Source: AC-38 sp033856025 (lineage in GTDB: Bacteria; Actinomycetota; Thermoleophilia; Solirubrobacterales; Solirubrobacteraceae). From it: a stretch of DNA of 64,000 nt. Numbering within the stretch: position 1 is the stretch's first letter; every line of letters starts with the position of its first letter. Under the pieces are notes generated by a model, which was not told the DNA's origin, ran no database searches, and worked only from the letters and a program-made list of their open reading frames with translations. The stretch lies in assembly GCA_033856025.1 (NCBI GenBank), contig JAWVFQ010000018.1:1-64000 (forward strand), in the 5' to 3' direction. The position numbers and the translations under genes were made by a program. Of the stretch, positions 42,426 to 51,358 are shown piece after piece.

Positions 42426-43442
42426 TCACGCGGGAGTCGTGTGCGTGCGGGCACGCAGCGCGGCGAAACCGGCGTCGAGCAGGCGCTGTGCCTGCCCTCC
42501 GGGGTCGGGCGAGTGCAGCAGCACCACGCCGAGGTGACGGCCGAAGCGCCGCGCGGTCCCCACGAAGCACAGGCCCGCGGCGTCGGTGTAGCCCGTCTTG
42601 ACGCCGGTCGTCCCGGGATAGCCGGCGCGCAGGAGCGGGTTGTGGCTGGACATGTACAGCTGTCCCGGCTTCCACACCGTGCGCGTCCCGCGGCGCACCT
42701 TGGCGGTGTGGGGCAGCGGGGAGCGAAAGCCGGCGCTGCGGGTCCGGACCACCTGGGCGAGGCGGGGGCGGGTCAGGATCTCGTGGGCCAGGACGGCCAG
42801 GTCGCGCGGACAGGCGGTGTTGCCGCGGTCCTCGTAGCCGTCGGGCGAGGAGAACGACGAGCAGCGCAGACCCAGCTGGCGGCCGCGCGCGTTCATCGTC
42901 GCCACGAACGCCGGCACGCTGCCCCCGACGTGGTCGGCCAGCGCGACCGCGGCGTCGTTCCCGGAGGGCAGGAGCAGGCCGTACATCAGCAGCCGCAGGG
43001 GCACGCGGCGGTGCGGCGGGAGCAGCCCGACGGCCGAGCCGGGCTCGGCCTTGGCGTCGGCCCCGATGAGCACGCGCTCGGACCAGCTCGCGCGCTCCTC
43101 CACGACGATCGCGGTCATCATCTTGGCCAGGCTGGCGATGGGCCGCCGGACCCCGGGGTTCAGGGCCCACAGCACCTGCCCCGTGTCCACGTCCCACACG
43201 AGCGCGCCGCGGGGGGCGTGCTTGAAGCGCGGGCGCAGCCGAACCGGCGCCGGCGTGCCGGCGTAGGGCCCCGGCGCCGCGGGCGCGGCGGCGGGCACCG
43301 GCGCGGGGGCGGCGATGGGGGCGTGAGGCACGCTCAGCCCGCTGGCTCCGGAGGAACCCGCGCCCACGTCGTAGACCCGCACGATGATCGCGCCGCTGGC
43401 GATCAGGACGGCGAGCACGAACGCGGTGTATCGGACCGTCAC
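42426..43442 (-). CDS. D-alanyl-D-alanine carboxypeptidase (S11, PBP5-like)
   Basis: 338 residues from GTG 43442, which directly follows the stop of the 58-codon gene upstream. N-terminal signal/anchor YTAFVLAVLIASGAIIV, a Pro/Ala-rich linker to about residue 65, then the serine-peptidase motifs: S-x-x-K in ASLAKMMTAI (about 102), S-x-N in SGNDAAVALADH (about 160) and K-T-G in GVKTGYTDAAG (about 280). It trims pentapeptide stems in peptidoglycan outside the membrane. It ends soon after KTG and lacks the C-terminal PBP5 beta domain and amphipathic anchor. Confidence 0.9.
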   Translation of the reverse strand: MTVRYTAFVLAVLIASGAIIVRVYDVGAGSSGASGLSVPHAPIAAPAPVPAAAPAAPGPYAGTPAPVRLRPRFKHAPRGALVWDVDTGQVLWALNPGVRRPIASLAKMMTAIVVEERASWSERVLIGADAKAEPGSAVGLLPPHRRVPLRLLMYGLLLPSGNDAAVALADHVGGSVPAFVATMNARGRQLGLRCSSFSSPDGYEDRGNTACPRDLAVLAHEILTRPRLAQVVRTRSAGFRSPLPHTAKVRRGTRTVWKPGQLYMSSHNPLLRAGYPGTTGVKTGYTDAAGLCFVGTARRFGRHLGVVLLHSPDPGGQAQRLLDAGFAALRARTHTTPA

Positions 43443-43443
43443 C

Positions 43444-43620
43444 TCATTCCGGAGGATGCCGCAGCGCCCCGACGATGCCAAAGCCGAAGAGCGCCAGCAC
43501 CAGCACCGACAGCACCGTCAGGATGCTCACACCGTCCGCGACCGCCACCTGGATCGTCAGCACCCCGAGCGTGATCGTGAACAGCAGGACGACTCCGAGG
43601 ATGACCTGCCGGGTGTCCAT
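43444..43620 (-). CDS. 58-residue membrane protein
   Basis: ATG 43620 overlaps the stop of the rhomboid gene (TGATG), and the stop is followed after one base by the carboxypeptidase GTG. Two hydrophobic helices: VILGVVLLFTITLGVLTIQVA and ILTVLSVLVLALFGFGIVGAL. No family recognised. The exact fit between its neighbours supports a real gene in a three-gene envelope operon. Confidence 0.6.
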   Translation of the reverse strand: MDTRQVILGVVLLFTITLGVLTIQVAVADGVSILTVLSVLVLALFGFGIVGALRHPPE

Positions 43621-44372
43621 CAGAAGACCGGCCGCGGCGACGGGGGCGGCCGGCGCCGGCGGGCGAACATCCGGATCGTCACCAGCCCGAACACGAACCC
43701 GCCGACGTGCGCCCAATACGCCACGCCGCCCGCGCCGCCCAGCGGGTCGCTCAGGTCGCGCGCGGCGAAGAACGCCTGCTGCACGAACCACAGCCCGAGC
43801 ATGAAGATCGCCGGGATCTCGATGATCGTCACGAAGAAGATGATGAACACCAGCGTGAGCACGCGCGCCCGGGGGTGCAGCACGATGTACGCGCCCAGGA
43901 CGCCGGCCACCGCGCCGGAGGCGCCGATCGTGGGGACGGCGGCGTTGGGATCGAAGGCCACCTGTCCCGCCAGCGCCGCGACGCCGGCCAGCAGGTAGAA
44001 GAGCAGGAACCGGACCGGGCCCATGGAGTCCTCGACGTTGTTGCCGAAGATCCACAGGAAGAGCATGTTGCCGCCGATGTGGAGGAACCCGCCGTGCATG
44101 AACATCGAGGTCAGGACGGTGAGCAGCGCGGGCGGGTCCCCGGCGTGGGGGATGTGGCCGCAGGCGAGCTGCGAGCCGGCGATCACGCAGTCCTGGCCGG
44201 GATGGGTGAGCTCGTAGGGGATCGCCCCGTACTCGACGACCTTGGCCTGGCCCACGCCGTCGAACCCGGTGGGGTGCTGCCAGAGGAGGAACACCACCAC
44301 GTTGACCGCGATGAGCGCGAGGGTGACCAGCGGGAAGCGCTCGGTCGGGATGTTGTCCTTGAGCGGGAACAC
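43620..44372 (-). CDS. Rhomboid-family intramembrane serine protease
   Basis: 250 residues, six or seven helices. FLHIGGNMLFLWIFGNNVE holds the oxyanion-type His and Asn, the catalytic Ser is in TIGASGAVAG (about 152) and the catalytic His in YWAHVGGFVFG (about 219). It should cleave membrane proteins within or near the bilayer. A Cys-containing loop (QDCVIAGSQLACGH) lies outside. It heads an operon with the 58-residue membrane protein and the carboxypeptidase; the gene start is divergent from the thioredoxin-like gene at 44440. Confidence 0.9.
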   Translation of the reverse strand: MFPLKDNIPTERFPLVTLALIAVNVVVFLLWQHPTGFDGVGQAKVVEYGAIPYELTHPGQDCVIAGSQLACGHIPHAGDPPALLTVLTSMFMHGGFLHIGGNMLFLWIFGNNVEDSMGPVRFLLFYLLAGVAALAGQVAFDPNAAVPTIGASGAVAGVLGAYIVLHPRARVLTLVFIIFFVTIIEIPAIFMLGLWFVQQAFFAARDLSDPLGGAGGVAYWAHVGGFVFGLVTIRMFARRRRPPPSPRPVF

Positions 44373-44439
44373 GCCGAGGGGCGGGGACTATGGCAGCCGC
44401 CGGGAATGAAGTGGCGGCCTTGCGGGCATCATCGAAACC

Positions 44440-44829
44440 ATGAGTCCCTGGGTCATCGCCGCGGTCTCGGCGGGCATCGTCGTCTTCGCCTGGTGGGCGA
44501 GCCGGGCGCTGCGCGAGCGTCCGCACGTGCCCGAGCGCGTGGACCTCGCCGACTTCGGGCTCGAGCGCGTGCCGGGGAACGCCGCGCTCGTGTTCACCGC
44601 GCCGTACTCGTTGGCCTGTGGCGCCTGGATCGAGGCGCTGGAGACCGTCGGCACTCCGTACGTCCAGGTGGACGTCCAGCGCACGCCCGACCTGGCCGAC
44701 CGCTATCGCGTCAGCCGCACCCCGCTCGTGCTCGCCGTCCGCCGCGACACCGGCGAGGTCGCGGCCGCCTACGGCGACCAGCCGAGCCCGGCCGACGTGT
44801 CGCACATCTCCGCGCTGGTCGCGGCGTAG
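44440..44829 (+). CDS. Membrane-anchored thioredoxin-fold protein with a single Cys
   Basis: 129 residues. N-terminal TM helix WVIAAVSAGIVVFAWWA, then a thioredoxin-like fold: ALVFTAPYSLACGAWIEALE, VQVDVQRTPDLADRYRVSRTPLVLAV with the cis-Pro (RTP). The active-site loop is SLACGAW, that is one Cys instead of C-x-x-C, so it cannot act as an ordinary disulphide reductase. It may form mixed disulphides, act as a peroxidase-like protein, or be a non-catalytic relic. Confidence 0.7.
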   Translation: MSPWVIAAVSAGIVVFAWWASRALRERPHVPERVDLADFGLERVPGNAALVFTAPYSLACGAWIEALETVGTPYVQVDVQRTPDLADRYRVSRTPLVLAVRRDTGEVAAAYGDQPSPADVSHISALVAA

Positions 44830-44838
44830 AGCGGAGCC

Positions 44839-46050
44839 CTACCCGGGCGTGCCGCCGCCCGTGCCGCCCCGGCGGCGTGGTGGCGCTGTGCCCGGCGGGC
44901 GCAGGATCGTGGTGAACCCGGCGGCGCCGAGGCCGAGCGTCACGGTGAGGCGCCCGGACGCGCGCAGCCGGGTCAGCGCCGCCCGGACGATCCGCACGCG
45001 CGCCGTGGCATGCCCGCCGCGGCGCAGCCGGACGAGCCCGCTCGGGCGGGCCAGGAACAGGCCGCCGAGGCGCAGTGTCGCCCGGCCGGCGAAGGCGCGG
45101 CCGTGGCGGGGGTCGCGCAGCCGGACGGCCACGGTCCCGTCGCGCGCGACGGCGAGCGGCAGCGCCACGGAGACCTCCCAGCCGCCCGGCCCGCTGACGA
45201 CCGCGCGCTCGCAGTCGGTCCCGACGCGGTCGGCGGGGCGGGCGAGGCCGACGGTGTCGCGGCCCGACCCGCAGCCGGTGCGGTCGGTGGCGTCGCGGGA
45301 CTCGCCGAGGTCGAGGAGGTCCTGGCCCGAGCCGGCCAGCGTCAGGTCGGGTCCCTCGCCGCCCGTCAGCGTGTCGCCGCCGGCCCGGCCCTCGAGTACG
45401 TCGGCCCCTCCGAGTCCGTACAGGCGGTTCGGCCCGCGGTCGCCCCGCAGCATGTCGTCCCCGCCGCCGCCCTCCACGTCCTCGACGCCTCGGAGCCGGT
45501 CGCCGTCGGCGCCCCGGCTCCTAGCCAGGTCCACCCGCACCCCACCGGGCCGCGCCGCATAGCTCACCCGGTCACGGCCTACGCCTCCGTCTAGGGCGTC
45601 GGCAACGCGGTCGTCGTCGGCCAGTGTGTCGTCGCCCGCGCCGCCCGCGAGCGCGTCCTGTCCCGGGCCGCCGTCCAACTCGTCTGACGCGTCGCCGCCC
45701 CGGAGGCGGTCGGCGCCGGCGCCGCCGTGCAAGACGGTGGGCGTCTCCCGGCCCAGCCGGCTCGTTCCCTCGTCCGCGCCGTCTCCGAGCTCCACGTCGA
45801 CGCGCATCGGAAAGCTGCAGAGGACGGTGTGGTCGTCCACGGTCACGCAACCCGCCCCGGGCCGGACCGGCGCGTTCGCGTCGCGGACGCCGACCCCGTC
45901 GGCCGCGGCCGAGACCAAGACGCGGTTGGCCTCCCCGGGTGCCGCGTCGAAGCGCAGGGTTCCCGCCGACGTGCTCGCCGTGGCCGCGCTCGCGCTCGCC
46001 GGCACGACGAGCAGCGCCGCCGCCGCGAACGCCGCGGGGGCGCGCCTCAC
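44839..46050 (-). CDS. Secreted RTX-type calcium-binding repeat protein
   Basis: 403 residues from GTG 46050. Signal peptide about 5-22 (AAFAAAALLVVPASASA). Residues about 105-270 hold glycine/aspartate nonapeptide repeats (GGAGADRLRGG, GGPGQDALAGGAGDDTL, GLGGADVLEGRAGGDTLTGG) that form calcium-bound beta rolls; four or five Cys lie around them. The C-terminal 130 residues are a beta-rich domain (VSVALPLAVARDGTVAVRL) and an Arg/Gly/Pro tail. Probably a surface or secreted structural protein; no toxin or protease domain is seen. Its start overlaps the lipA stop (GTGA). Confidence 0.75.
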   Translation of the reverse strand: MRRAPAAFAAAALLVVPASASAATASTSAGTLRFDAAPGEANRVLVSAAADGVGVRDANAPVRPGAGCVTVDDHTVLCSFPMRVDVELGDGADEGTSRLGRETPTVLHGGAGADRLRGGDASDELDGGPGQDALAGGAGDDTLADDDRVADALDGGVGRDRVSYAARPGGVRVDLARSRGADGDRLRGVEDVEGGGGDDMLRGDRGPNRLYGLGGADVLEGRAGGDTLTGGEGPDLTLAGSGQDLLDLGESRDATDRTGCGSGRDTVGLARPADRVGTDCERAVVSGPGGWEVSVALPLAVARDGTVAVRLRDPRHGRAFAGRATLRLGGLFLARPSGLVRLRRGGHATARVRIVRAALTRLRASGRLTVTLGLGAAGFTTILRPPGTAPPRRRGGTGGGTPG

Positions 46051-47009
46051 GCTCCGGCGGCCAGCGGCCCGACTCCGGCGCGCGCCTGGGGGACGTGCTC
46101 GTCGGCGTGGTAGGAGGACCGCACGAGCGGTCCCGCCGCGACGTTCTCGAAGCCCAGCTCCAGCGCCGCCCGCTCCAGTGCCGCGAACTCGTCGGGGTGC
46201 CAGTAGCGGACCACCGGCAGGTGGCGCTCGGTGGGGCGCAGGTACTGGCCGACGGTGAGCACCTGGACACCGTGCTCGCGCAGGATCCCGAACGCGTCCA
46301 CCAGCTCCTCGTGCGTCTCGCCCAGCCCCACCATCAGGCCCGACTTCGTGACGACCTCGCCCTCGCCCATCTCGCGCGCGTTGCGCAGCACGCGGCAGGA
46401 GCGCGCGAACGCCGACCCCCGCCGCGCCACCGGATACAGCCGCGGCACGACCTCGACGTTGTGGTTGAACACGTCCGGGCGCTCGGCCACGACCTTGGCC
46501 AGGGGCATCTCCGCGCCGCGGAAGTCCGGCGTCAGCACCTCGACCTGGCAGCCCGGCGCCTGCCGGCGGATCTGGCGGATCACCCCGACGAACGCGCTCG
46601 CACCGTAGTCGGGCAGGTCGTCGCGGTCCACGCTGGTGATGACCGCGTGGCGCAGCCCCATCTGCGCCACCTGGCGGGCCACCCGCGCGGGCTCGAGCGG
46701 GTCGTGGAAGTTCGGCCGTCCGGTCTTGACGTTGCAGAAGCCGCAGCGCCGCGTGCACGTGTCGCCGAGGATCATGAAGGTTGCGGTCCCGCGCTCCCAG
46801 CACTCGCCGATGTTGGGGCAGGCCGCCTCCTGGCAGACCGTGTGCAGCCCGTCGTCCTCGATGCGCGCCTTGAGCTCGCGAAAGCGCTGGCCGCCCGGCG
46901 CGGGGACCTTCAGCCACGGCGGCTTGCGCTCGCGGAACGGCCGTACGTCGGGACCGAGGACCTCGAGCACGTCCATGCCGCCGGGGTTGGAGCGCGAGCG
47001 CGTCGCCAT
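46047..47009 (-). CDS. lipA: Lipoyl synthase
   Basis: 320 residues from ATG 47009. Both iron-sulphur sites are present: the auxiliary cluster C-x4-C-x5-C in VCQEAACPNIGECWE and the radical-SAM C-x3-C-x2-C in DTCTRRCGFCNV; the conserved late segment PLVRSSYHADEH supplies the RSSY Ser ligand. It inserts two sulphur atoms into octanoyl groups on lipoyl domains. The ATG overlaps the lipB stop. The product serves the E2 protein encoded at 48.3-49.6 kb. Confidence 0.96.
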   Translation of the reverse strand: MATRSRSNPGGMDVLEVLGPDVRPFRERKPPWLKVPAPGGQRFRELKARIEDDGLHTVCQEAACPNIGECWERGTATFMILGDTCTRRCGFCNVKTGRPNFHDPLEPARVARQVAQMGLRHAVITSVDRDDLPDYGASAFVGVIRQIRRQAPGCQVEVLTPDFRGAEMPLAKVVAERPDVFNHNVEVVPRLYPVARRGSAFARSCRVLRNAREMGEGEVVTKSGLMVGLGETHEELVDAFGILREHGVQVLTVGQYLRPTERHLPVVRYWHPDEFAALERAALELGFENVAAGPLVRSSYHADEHVPQARAGVGPLAAGA

Positions 47010-47704
47010 CAGGCAGAGGGTACCCCGGCGCCCTCCAGCTCCCCGGGCGAGACCGCCCGCGCCGGGCGGTCCCAGGCCGCGGCGAAGCACTGCGCCATGA
47101 GCGCCCGGAACGCCGGCATCGCGCCCGGCGCGGGGTCGCGGCGCTCCTTCGACACCGACGTCATCCGCACGCCCTCCAGCCCGCACGGGACGATCCACTC
47201 GAACGGCTGCAGGTCGTTCTCCACGTTGACCGCGAACCCGTGCGTGCTCACGCCGCGCTGTACGTGCACGCCGATCGAGGCGATCTTGCGCTCCTCCACC
47301 CACACCCCGGTGAAGTCGGCGCCCTCGTCGGTGCGCGTCCGCGCCGTGACGCCGGACTCGGCCAGGGCCGCCACGACCGCGGCCTCGAGCCGGCGGACGT
47401 GGGCCACGACGTCGTCCACGCGCACGATCGGGTAGCCGACCAGCTGCCCGGGCCCGTGGTAGGTGACACGCCCGCCGCGGTCGACGTCGACCACGTCGAT
47501 TCCCTGGGACAGGTACCAGTCCTCGCCCATCGGCAGCTCACCCGGCCCGGTGCGCCGCCCGCGCGTGTACACGGGCGGGTGCTCGACGAGCAGCAGGACG
47601 TCCTCCACCTCGCCGGCCTGGCGGCGGGCGCGGAGGCGCTCCTGGAGCCCGTAGGCCTCGCGGTAGGGGACGGTGCCCAGCTCGCACACGAGCAGCTCGC
47701 TCAT
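47009..47704 (-). CDS. lipB: Lipoyl(octanoyl) transferase
   Basis: 231 residues from ATG 47704; a longer in-frame region upstream belongs to the divergent gene. Motifs: VLLLVEHPPVYTRGRR, GGRVTYHGPGQLVGYPIV, IASIGVHVQRGVSTHGFAVNV and the catalytic Cys in WIVPCGLEGVRMTS with the partner Lys in SIG-V/RKIAS. It moves octanoate from acyl carrier protein to lipoyl domains; lipA downstream finishes the cofactor. It is coupled to lipA by a TGATG overlap. Confidence 0.95.
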   Translation of the reverse strand: MSELLVCELGTVPYREAYGLQERLRARRQAGEVEDVLLLVEHPPVYTRGRRTGPGELPMGEDWYLSQGIDVVDVDRGGRVTYHGPGQLVGYPIVRVDDVVAHVRRLEAAVVAALAESGVTARTRTDEGADFTGVWVEERKIASIGVHVQRGVSTHGFAVNVENDLQPFEWIVPCGLEGVRMTSVSKERRDPAPGAMPAFRALMAQCFAAAWDRPARAVSPGELEGAGVPSA

Positions 47705-47726
47705 CGAGGTCACGATACTCCGGGGC

Positions 47727-48311
47727 ATGGCGCTGACCCGACTGCGCTGGCGGATGCGCGGAGCCTGGATGTGGCCCGCCTTCGGCGCGTTCACGCTGCT
47801 GGACGGCCTGCTCATCCACGCGCGCCCGCTGGACGGCGACGCCACCGGGCTGCTCCCGGCGCTGATCCTGGCCGCCGTGTTCAACCTGATCGCGGTGGCC
47901 GTGCTGGGACGGATGGGGGGTTGGGTGCTGCGCCGCCGCCGCCGCGACCTCCCGGCCATCGTGGCGCACGACTACGCGGGGACGGCGTGCCTGTTCGCCG
48001 TCGCCGGCGTGGTGGCGCTCGTGGGGGTCCTGCACTCGCCCGCCGTCGACGAGAGCCGCGCCGACTTCAGCGCCCAGTCCGCCGCGGTGCACGACTACGT
48101 GATCGCCGCGGCGCCGCCGGAGTACCGCCGCAACCTGCGCCACGCCGACTCCCTGCGCCTCGGCGCCGACCTCTACCGCACCTGCGTCCCCGGCCCCGAC
48201 CCTCGCCGGGCCCTGTGCCTCTTCGTCAGCACGGACCAGCACCCGCCCGGAGTCCGCGTCGACCCCAACCGCGAGCCCAACCGCTCCTTCGCGCCGTACC
48301 AGACGCCCTAG
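47727..48311 (+). CDS. Membrane protein of unknown function
   Basis: 194 residues from ATG 47727. Three hydrophobic segments (MWPAFGAFTLLDGLLIH, LLPALILAAVFNLIAVAVLG, GTACLFAVAGVVALVGVLHS) and a C-terminal extracytoplasmic part of about 90 residues with YVIAAAPPEYRRNL, YRTCVPGPDPRRALCLFVSTDQHPPGV, whose two Cys may pair. Similar architecture occurs in actinobacterial proteins of unknown role. It is divergent from lipB and converges on the E2 gene with a 4-base overlap. Confidence 0.6.
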   Translation: MALTRLRWRMRGAWMWPAFGAFTLLDGLLIHARPLDGDATGLLPALILAAVFNLIAVAVLGRMGGWVLRRRRRDLPAIVAHDYAGTACLFAVAGVVALVGVLHSPAVDESRADFSAQSAAVHDYVIAAAPPEYRRNLRHADSLRLGADLYRTCVPGPDPRRALCLFVSTDQHPPGVRVDPNREPNRSFAPYQTP

Positions 48312-49609
48312 GCCAGGGCGAGGGGCGCTTCGAGCCGGGCGCGGACGCGGGCCAGGAACTCGGCGGCGTCGGCGCCGTAGAGGATCCGGTGGTCGCAGGC
48401 CAGCGAGACGCTCATGCGCCGGCCCGGGACGACGGCGCCGTCGCGGACCACGGGGCGCTCCTCCACGGCGCCCACGGAGAGGATCGCGGCCTGGGGCGGG
48501 TTGATCACGGCCACGAACTCGCGCACGCCGTACATGCCCAGGTTGGACACGGTGAACGTGGCGCCCGAGAGCTCGGGCGGCGACACGCTGCCGTCGCGCA
48601 CCTTGCGCGCCAGCTCCCGCGCCTCCCGCGCGAGCTCGCCGAGCGTCTTGCGGTCGGCGTCGAAGATCGTGGGCACGACGAGGCCGTCCTCGGCCGCCAC
48701 CGCCACGCCGACGTTGATACGCGAGTACAGCTCGAAATGGCCGTCCCGGTACGCGCCGTTCACGCGCGGGAACTCGCGCAGCGCCAGCGCGCAGGCCTTC
48801 ACGACGAGGTCGTTGAACGACGGGACGACGTCGCCCTCGGCGGCCGCCGCCTTCAGCGCGGCCCGGCCGGCCCACGCCTGGTCCATGTCCACGTCGGCCT
48901 GCAGCGTGAAGTCGGGGACGGTGGCCCGCGACTCGGCCATCCGCCGCGCGATCGTCTGCTGCGTGCGCGACAGCTCGGTCGCGGTGACCTCGCCCTTGGC
49001 GCCGCCGGGCGCGGGCGGTGAGGCGGCGGCGGCCGGTGCCGGAGCGTCGGGCGCGGGGGCGGAGGGCGCGGACGCGGGAGCCGCCCCGCCGGCGGCCTCG
49101 ACGTCCGCCCGCACGATCCGCCCGCCCGGTCCGCTTCCCGAGAGCGACGAGAGATCGAGGCCCCGCTCGCCCGCCATCCGCCGCGCCAGCGGCGACGCCT
49201 TGACCCGCCCCCCATCGCCATCGGACGGCGGAGCGGGAGGCGGAGAGGGCGCACCGGGCGCAGACACCGCCGAGACGGGCGCGGAGGACGGTTCCCCGGC
49301 GGAGGGAGCCGCGCCAGCAGCTTCGACCGGAGCCGGGGAATCCTCCTCCGCGCCCCCCGCCGCGGCCGGGGCTTCGCCGTTCACGGAGAGCCGAGCGATC
49401 ACCGTCCCGATCGGCAGCGTCTCACCCTCGGGCGCCACGATCGAGATGACTCCGGACGCGTCGGCCGCATAGGCCATCGTCGCCTTGTCGGTCTCGATCT
49501 CGACGATCTCGTCGCCTCGGGAGACGGGCTCGCCGTCCGACACCAGCCAGCGGACGATGGTCCCCTCCTCCATCGAGTCCGACAGCCGCGGCATGACGAT
49601 CTCGGCCAC
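48308..49609 (-). CDS. Dihydrolipoamide acyltransferase (E2) of a 2-oxoacid dehydrogenase complex
   Basis: 433 residues, GTG start. One lipoyl domain (1-75) with EIETDKATMAY, whose Lys near 42 is lipoylated; an Ala/Pro/Glu linker; an E3/E1-binding domain (KASPLARRMAGERGLDLSSLSGSGPGGRIVRADV, about 138-172); a second linker; and the catalytic domain (205-433) ending SLACDHRILYGADAAEFLARV with the catalytic His. Acyl groups pass from E1 to CoA. It is encoded in the same region and strand as E1beta, E1alpha and E3 but is separated from them by a three-gene signalling cluster. Pyruvate or branched-chain substrates are both possible. Confidence 0.92.
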   Translation of the reverse strand: MAEIVMPRLSDSMEEGTIVRWLVSDGEPVSRGDEIVEIETDKATMAYAADASGVISIVAPEGETLPIGTVIARLSVNGEAPAAAGGAEEDSPAPVEAAGAAPSAGEPSSAPVSAVSAPGAPSPPPAPPSDGDGGRVKASPLARRMAGERGLDLSSLSGSGPGGRIVRADVEAAGGAAPASAPSAPAPDAPAPAAAASPPAPGGAKGEVTATELSRTQQTIARRMAESRATVPDFTLQADVDMDQAWAGRAALKAAAAEGDVVPSFNDLVVKACALALREFPRVNGAYRDGHFELYSRINVGVAVAAEDGLVVPTIFDADRKTLGELAREARELARKVRDGSVSPPELSGATFTVSNLGMYGVREFVAVINPPQAAILSVGAVEERPVVRDGAVVPGRRMSVSLACDHRILYGADAAEFLARVRARLEAPLALA

Positions 49610-49618
49610 GGAGCGAGA

Positions 49619-51358
49619 CTACAGCCGCCGCCCGGCGGCCAACACCTCGGTTACCTCCTCGGCGAGCATCGGCCGGGCGAAGTGGAAGCCCTGCGCGTAG
49701 CGGCACCCGGTCGCCAGGAGCTCCGCGAGCTGCTCGGGCGTCTCCACGCCCTCGGCCACCGCGTCCAGCCCCAGCGCGGCCGCCAGCCCGATCACCGTCT
49801 GGACGATCGGGCGGTCCTGCGGGTCGCTTCCCAGCCCGGACACGAACGACCGGTCGATCTTCAGCAGGTCGGCCGGGACGTCTTTGAGGAGCCGCAGCGA
49901 CGAGTACCCGGTGCCGAAGTCGTCGATGGCGATCCGCACGCCCTGCCCGCGCAGCGCGTCCAGCGCCGCGATGGCCGAGCCGCGCTCCTGGACCACCACG
50001 CTCTCGGTGATCTCCAGGCACAGGTCGCCCGGATGCATCCCCGCGTCGGCCAGCGCGTCGCGCACGTCGGCCACCAGCCCCGGCTGCTGGAGCTGGCGCG
50101 CCGACAGGTTGACCGACAGCAGCGGCGCGCCGCCGCCCTGGCGCCGCCAGCGCGCGTGCTGCGCGCACGCCTCGCGCAGGACCCAGTCGCCCAGCGCGAC
50201 GATCTGTCCCGTCTCCTCGGCCAGCGGGATGAACTGGTCGGGCGCGAGCAGCCCCCGCTCGGGGTGCTCCCAGCGCACCAGCGCCTCCACGGCCACGACG
50301 GTCTCGGACGCCAGCTCCACCATCGGCTGGTAGTGGATGCACAGCTCCCCGCGCTCGATCGCCCGGTGCAGGTCGTTCTCCACCTGGAGGCGCTCCAGCG
50401 CGCGGTCGCGCATGTCCTCGTCGAACAGCTCGTAGCGCGACTTGCCCAGCTCCTTGGCCCGGTACATCGCCGCGTCGGCGTCGCGAATCAGCTCCTCGGG
50501 GCGCGCGCCGCGGCCCGTCGCCATGGCGATCCCGACGCTCGCGGTGAGGAACGCCTCGGTCTCGCCCAGGACGAACGGCGCCGCCACCGCCTCGGCCGAG
50601 CGCTCCGCGATGAGCACGGCGTCGTGCTCGCCGTCGACGTCCTCGCACAGGATCGTGAACTCGTCGCCGCCGAAGCGCGCCACCGTGTCGCCCGGGCGCA
50701 GGACCTCCTGGAGGCGCACCGCCAGGTCCATCAGCAGCCGGTCGCCGATCTCGTGGCCCAGCGAGTCGTTGATCACCTTGAAGCGGTCGAGGTCCAGGAA
50801 CAGCACCGCCACGGCGGAGCGCCGGCGCTGCACGCGGGCCAGCGCCACGGCCAGGCGGTCCAGGAACAGCGTGCGGTTGGGCAGCCCGGTCAGCGGGTCG
50901 TGCAGCGCCTGGTGGGCGAGCTCGACCTCGGCGCGCTTGCGCTCGATGGCGTAGCGGATGGAGCGGGCGATCAGGTGGTCGTCGACGCGGCCCTTGATCA
51001 GGTAGTCCTGCGCGCCCTCCTGGACCGCCGTCAGCGCGGTGCGCTCGTCGTCCAGGCCGGTGAGCACGACGATCGGGACGTCGGGCGCCGTGGACAGCAG
51101 CCGGCGCACGGCCTCCAGGCCGTGGGCGTCCGGGAGGGTGAGGTCGAGCAGCACGCAGGCGGCGCCCCCGTCCTCCAGCAGCGCGCACGCCTCGTCCAGC
51201 CGCGCCGCGTGCACGAGCTCGAAGTCGTCGGTCAGCGCGCTGCGCAGCATCTCGCGCACCAGCACCGCGTCTCCGGCGTTGTCCTCCACCAGCACCAGGC
51301 GCGGCGCCATGCCCCCGGTGAGGGGAGGCAGCTTGGCGGAAAGGAGGAGCTCGCTCAT
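49619..51358 (-). CDS. Receiver-GGDEF-EAL cyclic-di-GMP protein
   Basis: 579 residues from ATG 51358. Receiver domain about 18-135 (LVLVEDNAGDAVL, CVLLDLTLPDAHG, VLTGLD, YLIKGR), GGDEF domain about 150-315 with intact FGGDEF near 229, and EAL domain about 325-575 with VEALVRWEHP near 357, IDDFGTGYSSL and AEGVETPEQ. Both catalytic motifs look intact, so it may make or break cyclic di-GMP depending on phosphorylation. Its ATG overlaps the stop of the single-domain receiver gene; it is the output end of a three-gene relay. Confidence 0.92.
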   Translation of the reverse strand: MSELLLSAKLPPLTGGMAPRLVLVEDNAGDAVLVREMLRSALTDDFELVHAARLDEACALLEDGGAACVLLDLTLPDAHGLEAVRRLLSTAPDVPIVVLTGLDDERTALTAVQEGAQDYLIKGRVDDHLIARSIRYAIERKRAEVELAHQALHDPLTGLPNRTLFLDRLAVALARVQRRRSAVAVLFLDLDRFKVINDSLGHEIGDRLLMDLAVRLQEVLRPGDTVARFGGDEFTILCEDVDGEHDAVLIAERSAEAVAAPFVLGETEAFLTASVGIAMATGRGARPEELIRDADAAMYRAKELGKSRYELFDEDMRDRALERLQVENDLHRAIERGELCIHYQPMVELASETVVAVEALVRWEHPERGLLAPDQFIPLAEETGQIVALGDWVLREACAQHARWRRQGGGAPLLSVNLSARQLQQPGLVADVRDALADAGMHPGDLCLEITESVVVQERGSAIAALDALRGQGVRIAIDDFGTGYSSLRLLKDVPADLLKIDRSFVSGLGSDPQDRPIVQTVIGLAAALGLDAVAEGVETPEQLAELLATGCRYAQGFHFARPMLAEEVTEVLAAGRRL

